Assembly (NCBI GenBank): GCA_964019425.1
Contig: OZ025785.1
Coordinates: forward strand, 1,635,501 to 1,699,500
DNA: 64,000 bases
From: Flectonema sp. DT1601
Taxonomy: Eukaryota; Euglenozoa; Diplonemea; Diplonemida; Diplonemidae
Direction: 5' to 3'
A model generated the notes under the pieces. That model had not been told where the DNA came from. It did not search any database and saw only the letters and a program-made list of their open reading frames with translations. The position numbers and the translations under genes were made by a program. Each line of letters begins with the position of its first letter. Positions within the stretch are counted from its first letter, which is position 1. This document shows, one piece after another, positions 20,186 through 30,611 of the stretch.

Positions 20186-21913
20186 ATGTACATGAGTTTG
20201 TTGTTGCTGCTGGTATTTGTGCCACTCACGACAGCCAGCTGCGAACTCGATATCAGCAAACTATTACAAAATGTAAACTACAGCAGGACTCTCAGTCCTG
20301 TTGTTGCAAAAGGACCTCTCGGTGTGAAGGTATCTTGTACAGTGACAAAGATTAATGAGCTCAATACGAAGAGGCAAACATTTCAAATAAATATGTACTT
20401 CAGACAGAGCTGGAAAGATGAAAGATTATCGTGGCAGAACTTGAAAGTGTTTAATGAATGCGGTAGTAACGAAACATTAATTAAAGACACTAAGAGTTCT
20501 TTAATTTGGAGACCTGATTCCTTTTTTTCAAATGCAAACGGATTGGTATCACCCGGAGGGGAGGAATTTATTTACATTTATAAGGACGGGTTGGTTTTGT
20601 GGAGTCGGAGGATCGTATTGACACTTTTCTGTACGATGGAGTTCCAATATTATCCTTTTGATGTGCAGCATTGTCAAACCACAATCGAGTCGTATGGTCA
20701 CGGGACTGATGAGATGGTTTATGTTCAATCAGAGCCCACAGATCGCTTCAGTGACACAATTGACTTTCTCGACTCCTCAGTTGGCACAGTTGCTGCGTAC
20801 TCTCTGGGACTTCCAACATCAGTAGTAGGAACTGTGAGTATTGGAGGTAATATCTTCTCAACCGTAAAACTACTTTGGAAATTCAAAAGAACTCCCGAGA
20901 GCTACATTGTAACTCCGTTTTCTCAGATTTGGCTGATCGTTTTGTGTTCATTTGTTGGCTGTTGCATAAATCCGGAGGCAGCACCAGCACGAGTTGCCAT
21001 CGCATTAATAACTGTCTTGGCAACCATCAACCTCCTGACACGTTTTGCTGAAGAGATACCAGTCGTGAACTATTACACAGCGATGGATTACATGTATTTA
21101 GTGTGCACTGCATTTGTCGTAGGTAATGTAGTTGAATATTGTTTTGTAAACTACGCGCTTACTTTAATTAAAAGTAAAGAACAGAAGCTGTTGGAACTAA
21201 AAACTCGCAGAGGTGCTACCGGCGAAAGTGGCTTTCGCAGTGGCAAAATAAAGAGACACATAGCTGCCGCTACTGTTCAGGCCGAGGTAAGAGAGTTGTT
21301 TTCAATTTTTGATGTTTGGAGATGTGGAGGGATTTCAAGAGACGACTTCAAAGCTCTCTTAGAAAGTGCTGCTGCAGACAGAGGAAGGACAATATCAACT
21401 CAACTTATGAAGGAAATGCTTTCCTCAGTTGGGAATGTTATTTCATACAAAGAAGTCGTTGCGTCAATTGCTGACAACCCAGCCATTGGAATGGAACAAG
21501 AACCGCGAGCTGCCATTTTGTGTTTCTCTTTTGCAGTCACCAGAACGACTGTCGTCAAAATGGAATCGATTTGGAGAGTTTGGTGCCCATTTTTGTTTGT
21601 TGTTCTGAACATAATCTGGTTTGTGACGGTTCTCAAAAAGGATGCAACGACCGCATACGCAACCGCTTTCCCTTTCCTCGCTCTGTTTGTAGTGGGCATT
21701 GCGAACCATATTCGAAAAGAATTTGTGTATCCTCAGAATACAATGCCAGACGAGTCGCTTCTCAGCCGAATGAAGATGGCGAGGAAGTCAGTTTGTCACG
21801 TTGACGTAAGGCAGCGAGTAGATTGCCAGCTTGAAGAGCTCGTCCCTAGCGGAGGAGGAAGCGTTGGAAGTGAAGGCAACGAAGAGGCACCCAAAGCAGC
21901 GGAAGCCTGGTGA
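20186..21913 (+). CDS. Cys-loop (pentameric) ligand-gated ion channel with EF-hand-like insert
   Basis: A 575-residue receptor subunit. A signal peptide (about 1-18) precedes a beta-sandwich ligand-binding domain. The signature Cys loop is C149-TMEFQYYPFDVQH-C163, with exactly 13 residues between the cysteines and the conserved F/P/D. TM1 is about 245-263; M2 is about 268-290 with APARVAIALITVLATINLLT; M3 is about 305-330; M4 is about 465-485. The residues before M2, Pro-Ala-Arg, match anion-selective animal receptors (GABA-A, glycine, GluCl) rather than cation ones. The M3-M4 loop holds an EF-hand-like segment: D376-V-W-R-C-G-G-I-S-R-D-D387 keeps loop positions 1, 6, 8 and 12 but not 3 and 5. 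A second half-hand (SVGNVISYKEV) follows. GTGAGT overlaps the stop, so an alternative C-terminus is possible. Family call is firm; ligand unknown. Confidence 0.9.
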   Translation: MYMSLLLLLVFVPLTTASCELDISKLLQNVNYSRTLSPVVAKGPLGVKVSCTVTKINELNTKRQTFQINMYFRQSWKDERLSWQNLKVFNECGSNETLIKDTKSSLIWRPDSFFSNANGLVSPGGEEFIYIYKDGLVLWSRRIVLTLFCTMEFQYYPFDVQHCQTTIESYGHGTDEMVYVQSEPTDRFSDTIDFLDSSVGTVAAYSLGLPTSVVGTVSIGGNIFSTVKLLWKFKRTPESYIVTPFSQIWLIVLCSFVGCCINPEAAPARVAIALITVLATINLLTRFAEEIPVVNYYTAMDYMYLVCTAFVVGNVVEYCFVNYALTLIKSKEQKLLELKTRRGATGESGFRSGKIKRHIAAATVQAEVRELFSIFDVWRCGGISRDDFKALLESAAADRGRTISTQLMKEMLSSVGNVISYKEVVASIADNPAIGMEQEPRAAILCFSFAVTRTTVVKMESIWRVWCPFLFVVLNIIWFVTVLKKDATTAYATAFPFLALFVVGIANHIRKEFVYPQNTMPDESLLSRMKMARKSVCHVDVRQRVDCQLEELVPSGGGSVGSEGNEEAPKAAEAW

Positions 21914-22232
21914 GTTCGGAAACTCGTCGATTGCATCGGAGCTTTTTACCTTCTTCGCTTACCTTATTATTGTTAGACAACAAAATCACCCTAAAATTGG
22001 ACAGGTTTTATTTCACTTTATCCATTGTGTTCATTCCATAGTTACACTTCGTTCCTGCAGCACTCTTACGAGTGTCTACTTGTTGTTGTAAGTGGTGAAT
22101 TAGTTCTTTTTAATTTAATTTCATGAGAACAGGAAAAAAACTATTTGGGAAGGAAGATATTTTTTAGTTTTGTGTCTCATCTCTGAGATGTCATCCTGTT
22201 GTAAGATAGCATCCTCAGGGACTTCATAAAAC
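21914..22232. other. Intergenic
   Basis: No gene supported. A 68-base GT...TTAG segment (21910-21977) looks like an intron, but using it also gives a stop at the join. The AG at 22217-22218 lies 14 bases before the next ATG, with a weak pyrimidine tract. Confidence 0.4.
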
Positions 22233-24680
22233 ATGTTGAGCACACATGGAAGGTTTTATAATTTCATTTCGGGACTCTGTCTGGACGGATACGAAACACG
22301 TGAAGAAGCAGCGATGAAGTTAGTGATGCTGCCAGTCTATATGATTATGTCTTTATTAAGCACCTTGTTGATTGCCGCTCATATATCTCTTGACGCTAGG
22401 TGGTTAGACAGGTTTCCGGTCATCGTTTGCTTCCTGTCGTCGTTTAGTTTTATGATTTTAATAATTACAACAAAGAAATTAAGTAAAAAGTCGATTGAGT
22501 ATCTTTGTTTCGTCTACATGGTGTGCATAATGGTTCTCGACTTGAGCTCAGCTGCAGCAATGCAAGAACGCGCCTGGCCTCTGTTCGTAGTTATCATCGA
22601 CGTTCTGTTGATCGTTGGCACCGACTGCAGAACTTCAAAAATTGCGGTTTCTATTATTTTGTTGTGGCTGATGATCGTGTCTTCTGATCATGCTTCACGA
22701 TGGGGATTACTCGACATACCCGGGACTGCACCAAAGTCGGAGCGCCTCCGTCACTGCGATTGCGGTGACCCCCCCTGCGTTGTTAAGGCAACTGGTATTT
22801 CAGGATTAGCGATGTATATTCTTGTGTTTGTTGTTGATTTCTTTTTTACTGTCGGGTTTGCGAATCAAGTTCGATCTGAGAAACAACGAATCGAAGAATC
22901 CGCTCAACTCGCTGAGAAAATCGCCTCCGCGCTGGTCGTATTCGATTTGGAGGATGCAGAAATGTATCTCACTGCTGCAGCTGGTACTGACCTCTCGGAG
23001 AGTCTGGGGAAACTCCTTTTTAATTTACGACAATATCGACCTTATCTACCAGATGCATTATTCCCCGACTCAGATCCTCGAAGGTCTTCTTCACAACAAC
23101 TTTCATTCAATCCGACTCACACTACCGCAGTTGCTATCAACATTTTGAATGTTGTTGTTCTTTGGGAAGATTACCAACCCGCAATGAAGAAAGCCGCTCT
23201 ACTTTACAACAGCATCGTCAGAAATCTCTCTGAGCACTATAATGGAGCGGAGTTGAGCAACGTTGCGGACGCCATTTTACTGTCGTTCGCTTACCAGATC
23301 GACGCCATTAATTTTAGTCTGGAATTACAAACACAAGTACAGCAAACTACCTGGCCATTAGAGTTATCAGAAGTGGGTGGATTGCATTTACTTGTTGGAC
23401 TTCATTGCGGGGCGTCTGGGGAGTTGTTAAAAGTAAGTGAGGTGGCTTGGCACTTACTTGACGACAAGGTGTGTGATGTTGTAATAGCAACGAGTAATGT
23501 CATGACAGCAGTAGCTGGTCAGGTCTCAGAAAACGCTAGTATTCTTCCACACTCAACGGTGGAAGGGGAAACTCTTTCTGCTGAGTTCACAACGAAATGG
23601 CTTGTGCCAGACTTGGGCGCTTCAAAAAAGTGCGCAATATTGGAAAATCTGGACAAGGAAAGAAATCGAATTATTCGTACCGAGGTCAGTAATGAAGCAA
23701 AAGGGGATGAGGACAGGAAAAATAGCAGCGCTTCCTATTCCACCAGCATACGAGGTAGTGTTCGCAGTTCTGTCGTATCAAGTATGCGGAAGGCGATATT
23801 GAGATCAAAGTTATCTGAAATTCCAAACGTTTCGGCAGCAAACGTCGACTTTGACTATACATTTATAAATTCTTGTGACTTCCCAGTAACTTCTGTAAGT
23901 GATGCAATCAGTAGCGTCGTAATTTCTACCGATAGGACTTCCGGCATAGTTGCCACTGTGTTCGGCTCCACGGTTGTTACGGTGTGGAATGTGAGTAAAA
24001 AGTGCTCCGACCACATACATCGGTCTGCACGATTTTGTGGCCTACTTTACGAAACATTAGAAAGACTCGATCATCTTTGGACTTCTCGAATGACAATTGG
24101 AGTTGCGAATGGATCGCTAATGTCAGGGAACATCGGTAACGACAAGCAAAGATTCATCGTAGTCATTGGTGCTGTTTTAGAACTCTCTTCAGCGCTTTCG
24201 CGCTCTGCTGCTACGGTCGGAGTGGTCGCATTAGCAGCCACAGTACCTGGAGGAGGGGGAAGGTTATTGTCGAGTGAAAGTTCATTAAATTCATTTGTGA
24301 GACCAATCGACACGTGGAATTGGAGTAATACTCCGATTGTTGTTTTTCAACTTCGTGTTTCATGTTTGACCAGGTTTACGGCAAAGAGTTCCGTTGGTTG
24401 GGATGCGGCATATGAAGCTGCCTGGAAGAACTCAGACGTATCTCTACTACGAACACTCACTGATGATGACCCAACGATAAGCAAAGTCATCAATCTACTG
24501 GAAACGAACTCCCATTTAATGAATCCCGTCATCCAAGGAGGCTTCACCGGAAGGGCACGTAAGAACATCAGTCCGAGAAAGAAGTCGAGACCTGCAACCG
24601 TTCTTTTCAGCGAACTGTCTCCCGCATCAAATAGTGTTCAGCTGCTTTCTTTTGATGCAGACACAGGTCTTGACAACTAA
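22233..24680 (+). CDS. Six-TM protein with two degenerate nucleotidyl-cyclase homology domains
   Basis: An 815-residue single-exon protein. TM segments lie near 28-52, 61-80, 88-108, 114-131, 136-152 and 191-212, with a short loop CDCGDPPC before the last. A helical linker leads to LLFNLRQYRPYLPDALF, a motif I associate with membrane cyclase-like proteins of protists. Two regions follow the class III cyclase plan: about 290-420 (VVVLWEDYQPA..., then GLHLLVGLHCGASGELL) and about 545-690. The second keeps MTIGVANGSLMSGNIGN and RFIVVIGAVLELSSALSRSA, the end of a cyclase core. Metal-binding aspartates appear lost: the first domain reads VLWED where F-x-D-I/V-x-G-F-T is expected, and the second has FGSTVVTVW where F-G-D is expected. 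It is therefore probably a non-catalytic or regulatory cyclase homologue. The stop is TAA at 24678. Confidence 0.65.
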   Translation: MLSTHGRFYNFISGLCLDGYETREEAAMKLVMLPVYMIMSLLSTLLIAAHISLDARWLDRFPVIVCFLSSFSFMILIITTKKLSKKSIEYLCFVYMVCIMVLDLSSAAAMQERAWPLFVVIIDVLLIVGTDCRTSKIAVSIILLWLMIVSSDHASRWGLLDIPGTAPKSERLRHCDCGDPPCVVKATGISGLAMYILVFVVDFFFTVGFANQVRSEKQRIEESAQLAEKIASALVVFDLEDAEMYLTAAAGTDLSESLGKLLFNLRQYRPYLPDALFPDSDPRRSSSQQLSFNPTHTTAVAINILNVVVLWEDYQPAMKKAALLYNSIVRNLSEHYNGAELSNVADAILLSFAYQIDAINFSLELQTQVQQTTWPLELSEVGGLHLLVGLHCGASGELLKVSEVAWHLLDDKVCDVVIATSNVMTAVAGQVSENASILPHSTVEGETLSAEFTTKWLVPDLGASKKCAILENLDKERNRIIRTEVSNEAKGDEDRKNSSASYSTSIRGSVRSSVVSSMRKAILRSKLSEIPNVSAANVDFDYTFINSCDFPVTSVSDAISSVVISTDRTSGIVATVFGSTVVTVWNVSKKCSDHIHRSARFCGLLYETLERLDHLWTSRMTIGVANGSLMSGNIGNDKQRFIVVIGAVLELSSALSRSAATVGVVALAATVPGGGGRLLSSESSLNSFVRPIDTWNWSNTPIVVFQLRVSCLTRFTAKSSVGWDAAYEAAWKNSDVSLLRTLTDDDPTISKVINLLETNSHLMNPVIQGGFTGRARKNISPRKKSRPATVLFSELSPASNSVQLLSFDADTGLDN

Positions 24681-24850
24681 CAGGGAGAACTATTAAATAT
24701 TCTTCCCATTCGCTTTCAATGGCATGCATTGTAATCTGTGGGGTATTCGTAGGGTTACCACTCTCAGTAACTCCCACCAACTATTGTACATTACTTTCCC
24801 ATTCCTCTCATTTCTTAATAACAAGTCGAATTATATAAAATATTTATTAT

Positions 24851-24880
24851 TATTTTCTCAATCATCTCATCTTCTGACAG
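24851..24880 (+). promoter_or_regulatory. Splice acceptor 14 bases before a start codon
   Basis: A pyrimidine-rich tract ending CTTCTGACAG precedes the ATG at 24895. It is one reason for rejecting the upstream in-frame ATG at 24724. Confidence 0.5.
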
Positions 24881-24894
24881 AATCAGAAGTCAAT

Positions 24895-26037
24895 ATGATG
24901 GTCACTGCAGCAATTATCGGAGCAGGTCCATGTGGACTGACAGCAGCCATCGCGCTGAAGAAAAAGAATATCGATGTTGTTGTTCTTGAAAAGATGTCTT
25001 CCTGGAAGGCAGATGCTTCAGCAGGTACTTCGATGGGATTAGAACTGAATGGTATGCAGGCACTGTGGGAGATCGATCATAAAGTAGCTGATCAGCTGAG
25101 AGAAGCGTCTACAGCCATCAGAGGAACTAAAATGATGAATGCGACAAGTGGAAAAATAGTTCATCAGGAACGTTACCAGATTACTGGTGAATGCCCTCGA
25201 CACATTAGAAGATCAATTTTGATGGAAATATTACAAAAGCGAGCGAAGGAACTTTCAATCAACATTGAATACAATACACACATAGCTTCTGTAAACTTGC
25301 CATTATTGCACACAACCGAAAAGGTGATTTATGCGGATGCGATGCTGTGCTGCGACGGACACTTTGGAGGTGTAAAGCGGCTGGTAATGTCAGACACGTT
25401 GCCGGAGTACAGCGGATACGTTTGCTGGAGAATGGTATTGCCAGATGTGATGCCGGATTTGGATTCAAAGCTGTTCGTACTTCCAGAAGAGGAATGTGTA
25501 AATACCGCTGCTGGTGTTTTCAAACCAACAACGGATGGCAATGTTGCTGTCGACGTGGTTGCCAAGATGGATTGGGGGAAGTACCCAGCGGATTTCAGTC
25601 GATCCCCCGAAACTGCCCAAAAGTCCCTCCTCGAGAAAGTTAACACCTGGCCGAAATATCTTCGCTCTTTAATTGCAGGTACTGATGCGAATAATATCAT
25701 CGAGCGAGGTGTCTTCCATAGACCACCCACCAAGCCTTGGGGTGCTGCTACAATGACTTCTTTAGGTGACTCGGCCCACCCCTTTTTACCAAATTTAGAA
25801 CAAAACTGGGCGCAGTCGATGCTCGACATCCTCACGCTTTCCCGCACCTTCGAAAAGACTCGAGTGGCTGAGTCTCTGCGGGCTTACGAGAGGATCCGAA
25901 AGCCACTTATTCAATCTGAACAGCAGCATGGACTTGACTTGAAATGGAAACTTTCCTCCTGGGTGCATTATTTTATTAGCAAAGATGGAGATGAAAAAAT
26001 GAAGTACCTCGCTGCTGAGGGCGGCGCAAAACTGTAG
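24895..26037 (+). CDS. FAD-dependent monooxygenase (class A flavoprotein hydroxylase family)
   Basis: A 380-residue flavoprotein. The Rossmann FAD motif is at the very N-terminus: MMVTAAIIGAGPCGLTAAIA, with GAGPCG at residues 9-14 and the acidic end VVVLEK of the second strand. The DG-type motif is LCCDGHFGGVKR. The second FAD motif is GDSAHPFLPNLEQNWAQSML (from G291), which differs from the usual G-D-A-A-H-x-x-x-P-x-x-G-Q-G by losing the last Gly. The family uses NAD(P)H and oxygen to hydroxylate aromatic or related small molecules; the substrate cannot be told. I start at the ATG of 24895 because the extra 57 upstream residues in frame from 24724 are T-rich and unlike the family. The stop is TAG at 26035. 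It is the last gene before a long gene-poor stretch. Confidence 0.8.
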   Translation: MMVTAAIIGAGPCGLTAAIALKKKNIDVVVLEKMSSWKADASAGTSMGLELNGMQALWEIDHKVADQLREASTAIRGTKMMNATSGKIVHQERYQITGECPRHIRRSILMEILQKRAKELSINIEYNTHIASVNLPLLHTTEKVIYADAMLCCDGHFGGVKRLVMSDTLPEYSGYVCWRMVLPDVMPDLDSKLFVLPEEECVNTAAGVFKPTTDGNVAVDVVAKMDWGKYPADFSRSPETAQKSLLEKVNTWPKYLRSLIAGTDANNIIERGVFHRPPTKPWGAATMTSLGDSAHPFLPNLEQNWAQSMLDILTLSRTFEKTRVAESLRAYERIRKPLIQSEQQHGLDLKWKLSSWVHYFISKDGDEKMKYLAAEGGAKL

Positions 26038-26265
26038 TCGCATGAGCATTCTCTTAGGGAACTCTGCAAGACTAGGGCTTGTTGTTCACGCACTGCGCTA
26101 CTTAAACTCCTGATAAGATCTTGCTGTTGAAGTGACACAATAATTGATTCACCTGACAATTCTGTATTTACTTTCTGGTTGACAAAAAATTGTTAGTTAT
26201 CTTCAGCATGCCAACGTAAATTTCTAAATTCTTTTATAAATGATAAAAAACTATTTTATGTGCTC

Positions 26266-26340
26266 ACTACCGCGAATATCTGATTTTCAGGAAAGCGTGC
26301 TCGCGGTAGTTATATTGGACTTTGAACGATATAGACTGAT
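26266..26340. repeat. Hairpin repeat, copy 1
   Basis: ACTACCGCGA and TCGCGGTAGT form a perfect 10-bp outer stem around a pseudo-palindrome (CTGATTTTCAG). The conserved tail TTTGAACGATATAGACT follows. Confidence 0.75.
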
Positions 26341-26434
26341 AGACTTGTATACATGTTGTTTGTTATTCCAACCAATAACGACGACGTAAGAACCCCTTGC
26401 GTGCAACTGTTGCCTCGTGGTCGAATGTGGTACT

Positions 26435-26517
26435 ACTATCGCGAATACCTGACGTTCAGGAAAGTGTGCTCGCAGTAGTAGGATTGAACTTTGAACGATA
26501 TAGACTACTCATACATC
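26435..26517. repeat. Hairpin repeat, copy 2
   Basis: Same order as copy 1: ACTATCGCGA, inner CCTGACGTTCAGG, TCGCAGTAGT, then TTTGAACGATATAGACTACT. The outer stem has one mismatch and one wobble pair. Confidence 0.75.
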
Positions 26518-26735
26518 ATCGCGATACGCAATAAAGCCCTTGTTCCCCACCACCATACGCAAAAAAACTGTGAACCACATAGAGTAAATATTACCTATTA
26601 TTGAACAGCAATATTCCCTTACGAGAACTTACCTTGAACGACATAAAAATCGTAGCTAAGTTTTCGTTAAGTAATATGACCAAAAACAGTTTTTGTAATT
26701 TTCGTGCGATTTTTCGTGCACGATATGTGTAATCA

Positions 26736-26816
26736 CTTACTACCGTCCTGAAGTTCAGGAAAGTGTGCTCGCGGTAGTAAGATTGAACTTTGAACGATAT
26801 AGACTACTCATACATA
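26736..26816. repeat. Hairpin repeat, copy 3
   Basis: CTTACTACCG and CGGTAGTAAG pair perfectly; inner CCTGAAGTTCAGG; tail TTTGAACGATATAGACTACT as in copy 2. The left arm is shortened against copy 1, yet outer pairing is kept by extension. Confidence 0.75.
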
Positions 26817-26867
26817 ATTGCACAATTAATTTCCCCCGACACGCTGGCAGTAACAACTAACTGCCCC

Positions 26868-26910
26868 AGTTTGAACAACATAGACTAATCAAAATTATAC
26901 ATTCATACAT
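26868..26910. repeat. Partial copy of the hairpin repeat tail
   Basis: AGTTTGAACAACATAGACTA resembles the tail of the three full copies, but no stem precedes it. Confidence 0.4.
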
Positions 26911-28916
26911 TCAGAAGCAACAATGAACAGCCATAACTCTGAGGGGCGGACAGGGAGCGGATTCATTGTAGTGTCTTCTCAAGTAGTATGGAAACTTCTT
27001 GTGTGCTGCATATGTGGTTTCTCGACTGCTAACTTCAAAATTCATATTTCCACGCATTAAATTTCTCCTTGATATTTATCGCTGTTGGAATTACGTTTTT
27101 CACTGCGAACTGCGCCAGCTTAATTCTATTTTTGTTGGAGATTTTCAAAACCAATTAGTGAGTTTATCTAAGAAAGGATGTGAAAGAAAAATATTTAATC
27201 AAAATAGAGAACAATATCAAAATAAGGAACCTTCGTTTGACTTCTTTGTGGGTGAAATGTTTTTGTGTTTCTTCTCTTCCCCCTTACCCGTTAATTGAAC
27301 TCTTATGAACTTTATAATAAATAACACAACGTGAGCAGACTTCTGCGACTTGAAGCAAGAATCTGCATTTTCTTTTCGAGCAAACTGCCACTTTTAGTTG
27401 TTTTTTGTAACAAAACCAAAATAAAATCCGACAACTCTTTCTGCTGTTCTTTCCGACGAGTTTCGCTTTTTTGTTGCTTCCTCCCATTTTTGAAATATAA
27501 CTCAACTCTGTTGGTCAGAATTGAAGATTCCTTCTATTTCTGCTTCTCAGCTTTGATATCAAGAAATGCTCTTTTTGCTACTTTTCTTGTGGGGTGTGAG
27601 CCTCTGCGCGCTTGTCCTTGAAGAAAATATTTTTTTATTTTATAAATTTATTATTCATACTTTTAACAGTATAGCAATTCAAATAGTTTTTTATTATTTT
27701 GATTTCATCTGCTAATGTAAACGTATGTTTGTGTTTTCAGTGGACATTCAACAAGTGTGAATCCTTCTTAAAATTAATATATAACAGCATTATGAAAACC
27801 TACATTATTTTTATTTTACGGAGCTTGAAGGACTTGAGTTGCAAAGAGAATTCTGCGGTCAGTAATTGACTGCTTCTCCTATTTTCGAGTCGTCTTGCAT
27901 CTGCTCGTGTTAAAGTATTTCGCCAACCGAATCTAAGAGCACGAGATTTTCTTTTTGTAAGGAGATTCCTGGATTTTCATTTTACCCTCCTGTTTCTCGT
28001 CGCACGACAGTACAGACTACGTCATGCATACAAACGAACAGAATGGGTGGCATAAGTTTTGTGGTTTGAGAGATATATGAGCTCTTTGTTGTCAGACATT
28101 CAGCTAGTTGGAGTATGTGTAGGATGTAATCCCCACACCGCGTGTTGTCTCTCATGGTTCGCGGGATCTAATCCCTCGGAGTTGTTTTTGTTCGCACGAA
28201 TTGTGTAATTCTGCAACATTGACAACAGGGAGTCTCTCTGTTCGCAAATATTTTGTTAGTTTCCGTGAATGTTTATCATATTGAGGAATCTCCAGCATGT
28301 ACTCTATTTTCCCCCCCAAAACGCGCAACAATTAAGATTTGTTTGCAGCACTTTCCCATTAGCTAACGTCGTTAATTACTTATGCGCCGCCGTGTGTGGC
28401 AGTCCGATAGTTTTGGATTCCGTTCGGGTGTGTGTGTTTCCGAGGGTCGGTTATTAAGATTTTATTGTACAATCTGATTGCGAGTCTTACCACGGATTCA
28501 TGACGACGCATAAGTGATTATTTCGATCACAAGTTCTTTGGCTCTCTAACTTCTTTGATTTGTGTTATGATTTTGTTTAGACACTAGCCGGACTCTACGG
28601 AGTTAGGCGAGTCGTGTTTTCGAGATTTAGTTTCAACTGCCCCTTACTGGGACAGTTTGAACAATAGCGTGCCATTATCCCTTTTCACACCTCTCCTTTT
28701 CTCTCTTTTGCTTCAAACTAGTATACGAGGTAGAAGCATTGTGGTTGTAGATCTCTTGATCTAGTATGCCCTGTGCCGAAACTAATAAAATAATCCCCCC
28801 GGGATTAGGTTCTTCCTACTACCGCAGTATTGGGGACCCTCAGAAGAGCCACCCGGTACTATTTGAGTGTCTAGCTAACCGATACTCTGATGGACTTGCT
28901 AACTAACTAAACTAAA

Positions 28917-28954
28917 AGCCCGAAACCAACCATTATTTGTTTGTTGTCCTACGA
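28917..28954. repeat. Dispersed 38-base repeat, copy A
   Basis: Begins AGCCCGAAACCAACC and ends GTCCTACGA. It matches 29496-29533 at 36 of 38 positions. Confidence 0.65.
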
Positions 28955-29495
28955 ACTTTTGCATTCGATTTCCCGCCTTCTTTTGACTGATAACCATTAA
29001 TACTAACTAAACTAAAACTGAGCTTCCTTTTAATTCTGTTCTTTACGGATTGATATATTTGGTAAGCTCCTTACAATATTAATGTTTGGGACAAGTGGGA
29101 GGATGTACGTTCGTGTTCCGTGGATTGCAACTACGTATTCGATAATGTTAAGTTGACATGTGTTTTACCTTTTTGGTGAACTATCACATAAAACTCATTT
29201 TCTACTTAAACATTGGACATTGGACTACCAACTGGACGTGGAAAGAAATGTGTTCGTACGTCATAACCCATGAGAGGGTTACTTTTAATTATTCATTCAC
29301 CATAAACATATTGGTATCTCGCGTTTATTAATATTCTGCAGGGGGACTATGTTAAGGTGGTGACCATGTTGACGTGGTCCCCTTGCTGAGAAAGGCAAAC
29401 GCATGAGAAGGAAAGGTCTGATACCGCAGATCCCCCTTACTTTCTTCGCTGAGGAAGGCTGAGTAGGGTGTGGTCCGAAAAAGATTTTTGATTTT

Positions 29496-29533
29496 AGCCC
29501 GAAACCAACCAATATTTGTTTGATGTCCTACGA
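29496..29533. repeat. Dispersed 38-base repeat, copy B
   Basis: Same orientation as copy A, two mismatches. A weaker relative lies near 16991. Confidence 0.65.
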
Positions 29534-30508
29534 TAATTGATTAACCCATACACTGGACCACAACTAGTCTAGTAGCAATGCTCTATTTTTTGCGTACAAC
29601 TGAAAGTCAAATTAAAATGCGATACCACAAGAGATGTTGCTCACTGTTAGTTATCCAATGAATCTATTCAACGAGAAACTTTCCTCAAGCAAACATGACG
29701 GAGTTCTCGCTTAGGTGTTTCCAGTTTTTTCAATTCACAAAAGTATTCCCCTACTTTCGATCTTCATTTTGTAGTTAAATAAAGCATCATTTAACTAGCG
29801 TCGGTATCACAACCGACGTTTGTGCTTGCGGTAATTGCGTATGTACCCTGATTCCGTGGTTGTCTGCCGATTACGAATTTGGTTCCCCCAAATGGTGGTC
29901 CAAAAGCCCAGTTGCTAAAGAGGACGGCAACAGCACTCGGTGATGTTTTAAGTACGTTGGTACTGACTGTAAGTCAGCTACTTGTACCGCAATCACCAAT
30001 TTGAGGTCTTTTCTAAAAAACACTACTTTCGTTGTTCTTCAAACTTTACTAATTCTCAAAAACCGGCAAAAACAAAATCGCGGTCCGTTTTCATTTCACA
30101 TCCGACAGCCTAAAGGCGCGAAAGAAAATGCCAACTCAGCTTGTCTCGGTACCTGTCGTTTTGATCATGATAAATATAAATATGGTTTTGGTATTTCAGT
30201 TTCGTCAACACAGATATGTTATGTAATCTTTGATCGATCTCTCGTAACAAATTCGCTAGCTAAGATTCGTGTCCCTTCTTTTTTTCAACTTAGTGACCCT
30301 TTGAGAAATAATACCAAGTGAGCTATTATCACTAGGTCTTTCATTCCTGCATCGCCGGTAGTCCCGTGCAGGTTGCTATGGGGTCGCTATTAAATATGAG
30401 CGAATCTGACCATACATTGTTAACATTTTTTTTATTTTTCAAGAAGCACATTTTATTTTTTCAAAATATTTCTGACTTTTAACTTTCACTGAACGTTAAC
30501 AGTTAGTG

Positions 30509-30549
30509 AGAAACATTAACTGAGGAAATATTCTCTTATTAATGTTTCT
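30509..30549. repeat. Inverted repeat (11-bp perfect stem)
   Basis: AGAAACATTAA (30509-30519) and TTAATGTTTCT (30539-30549) pair perfectly around a 19-base loop. Confidence 0.6.
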
Positions 30550-30611
30550 TAAAAGTAGCTTAACTTCATCAATCACTTGGGGCAGTATTCTTGTGTGTTG
30601 AGTGGACGCGG

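Noticed and set aside
24724-24894. Upstream in-frame start for the monooxygenase
   Set aside because: The added 57 residues come from T-rich leader sequence, and an acceptor lies just before the ATG at 24895.
26999-27621. Open frames of 96-99 codons in the gene-poor stretch
   Set aside because: Phe/Lys-rich translations of AT-rich DNA on both strands, with no domain or start context.
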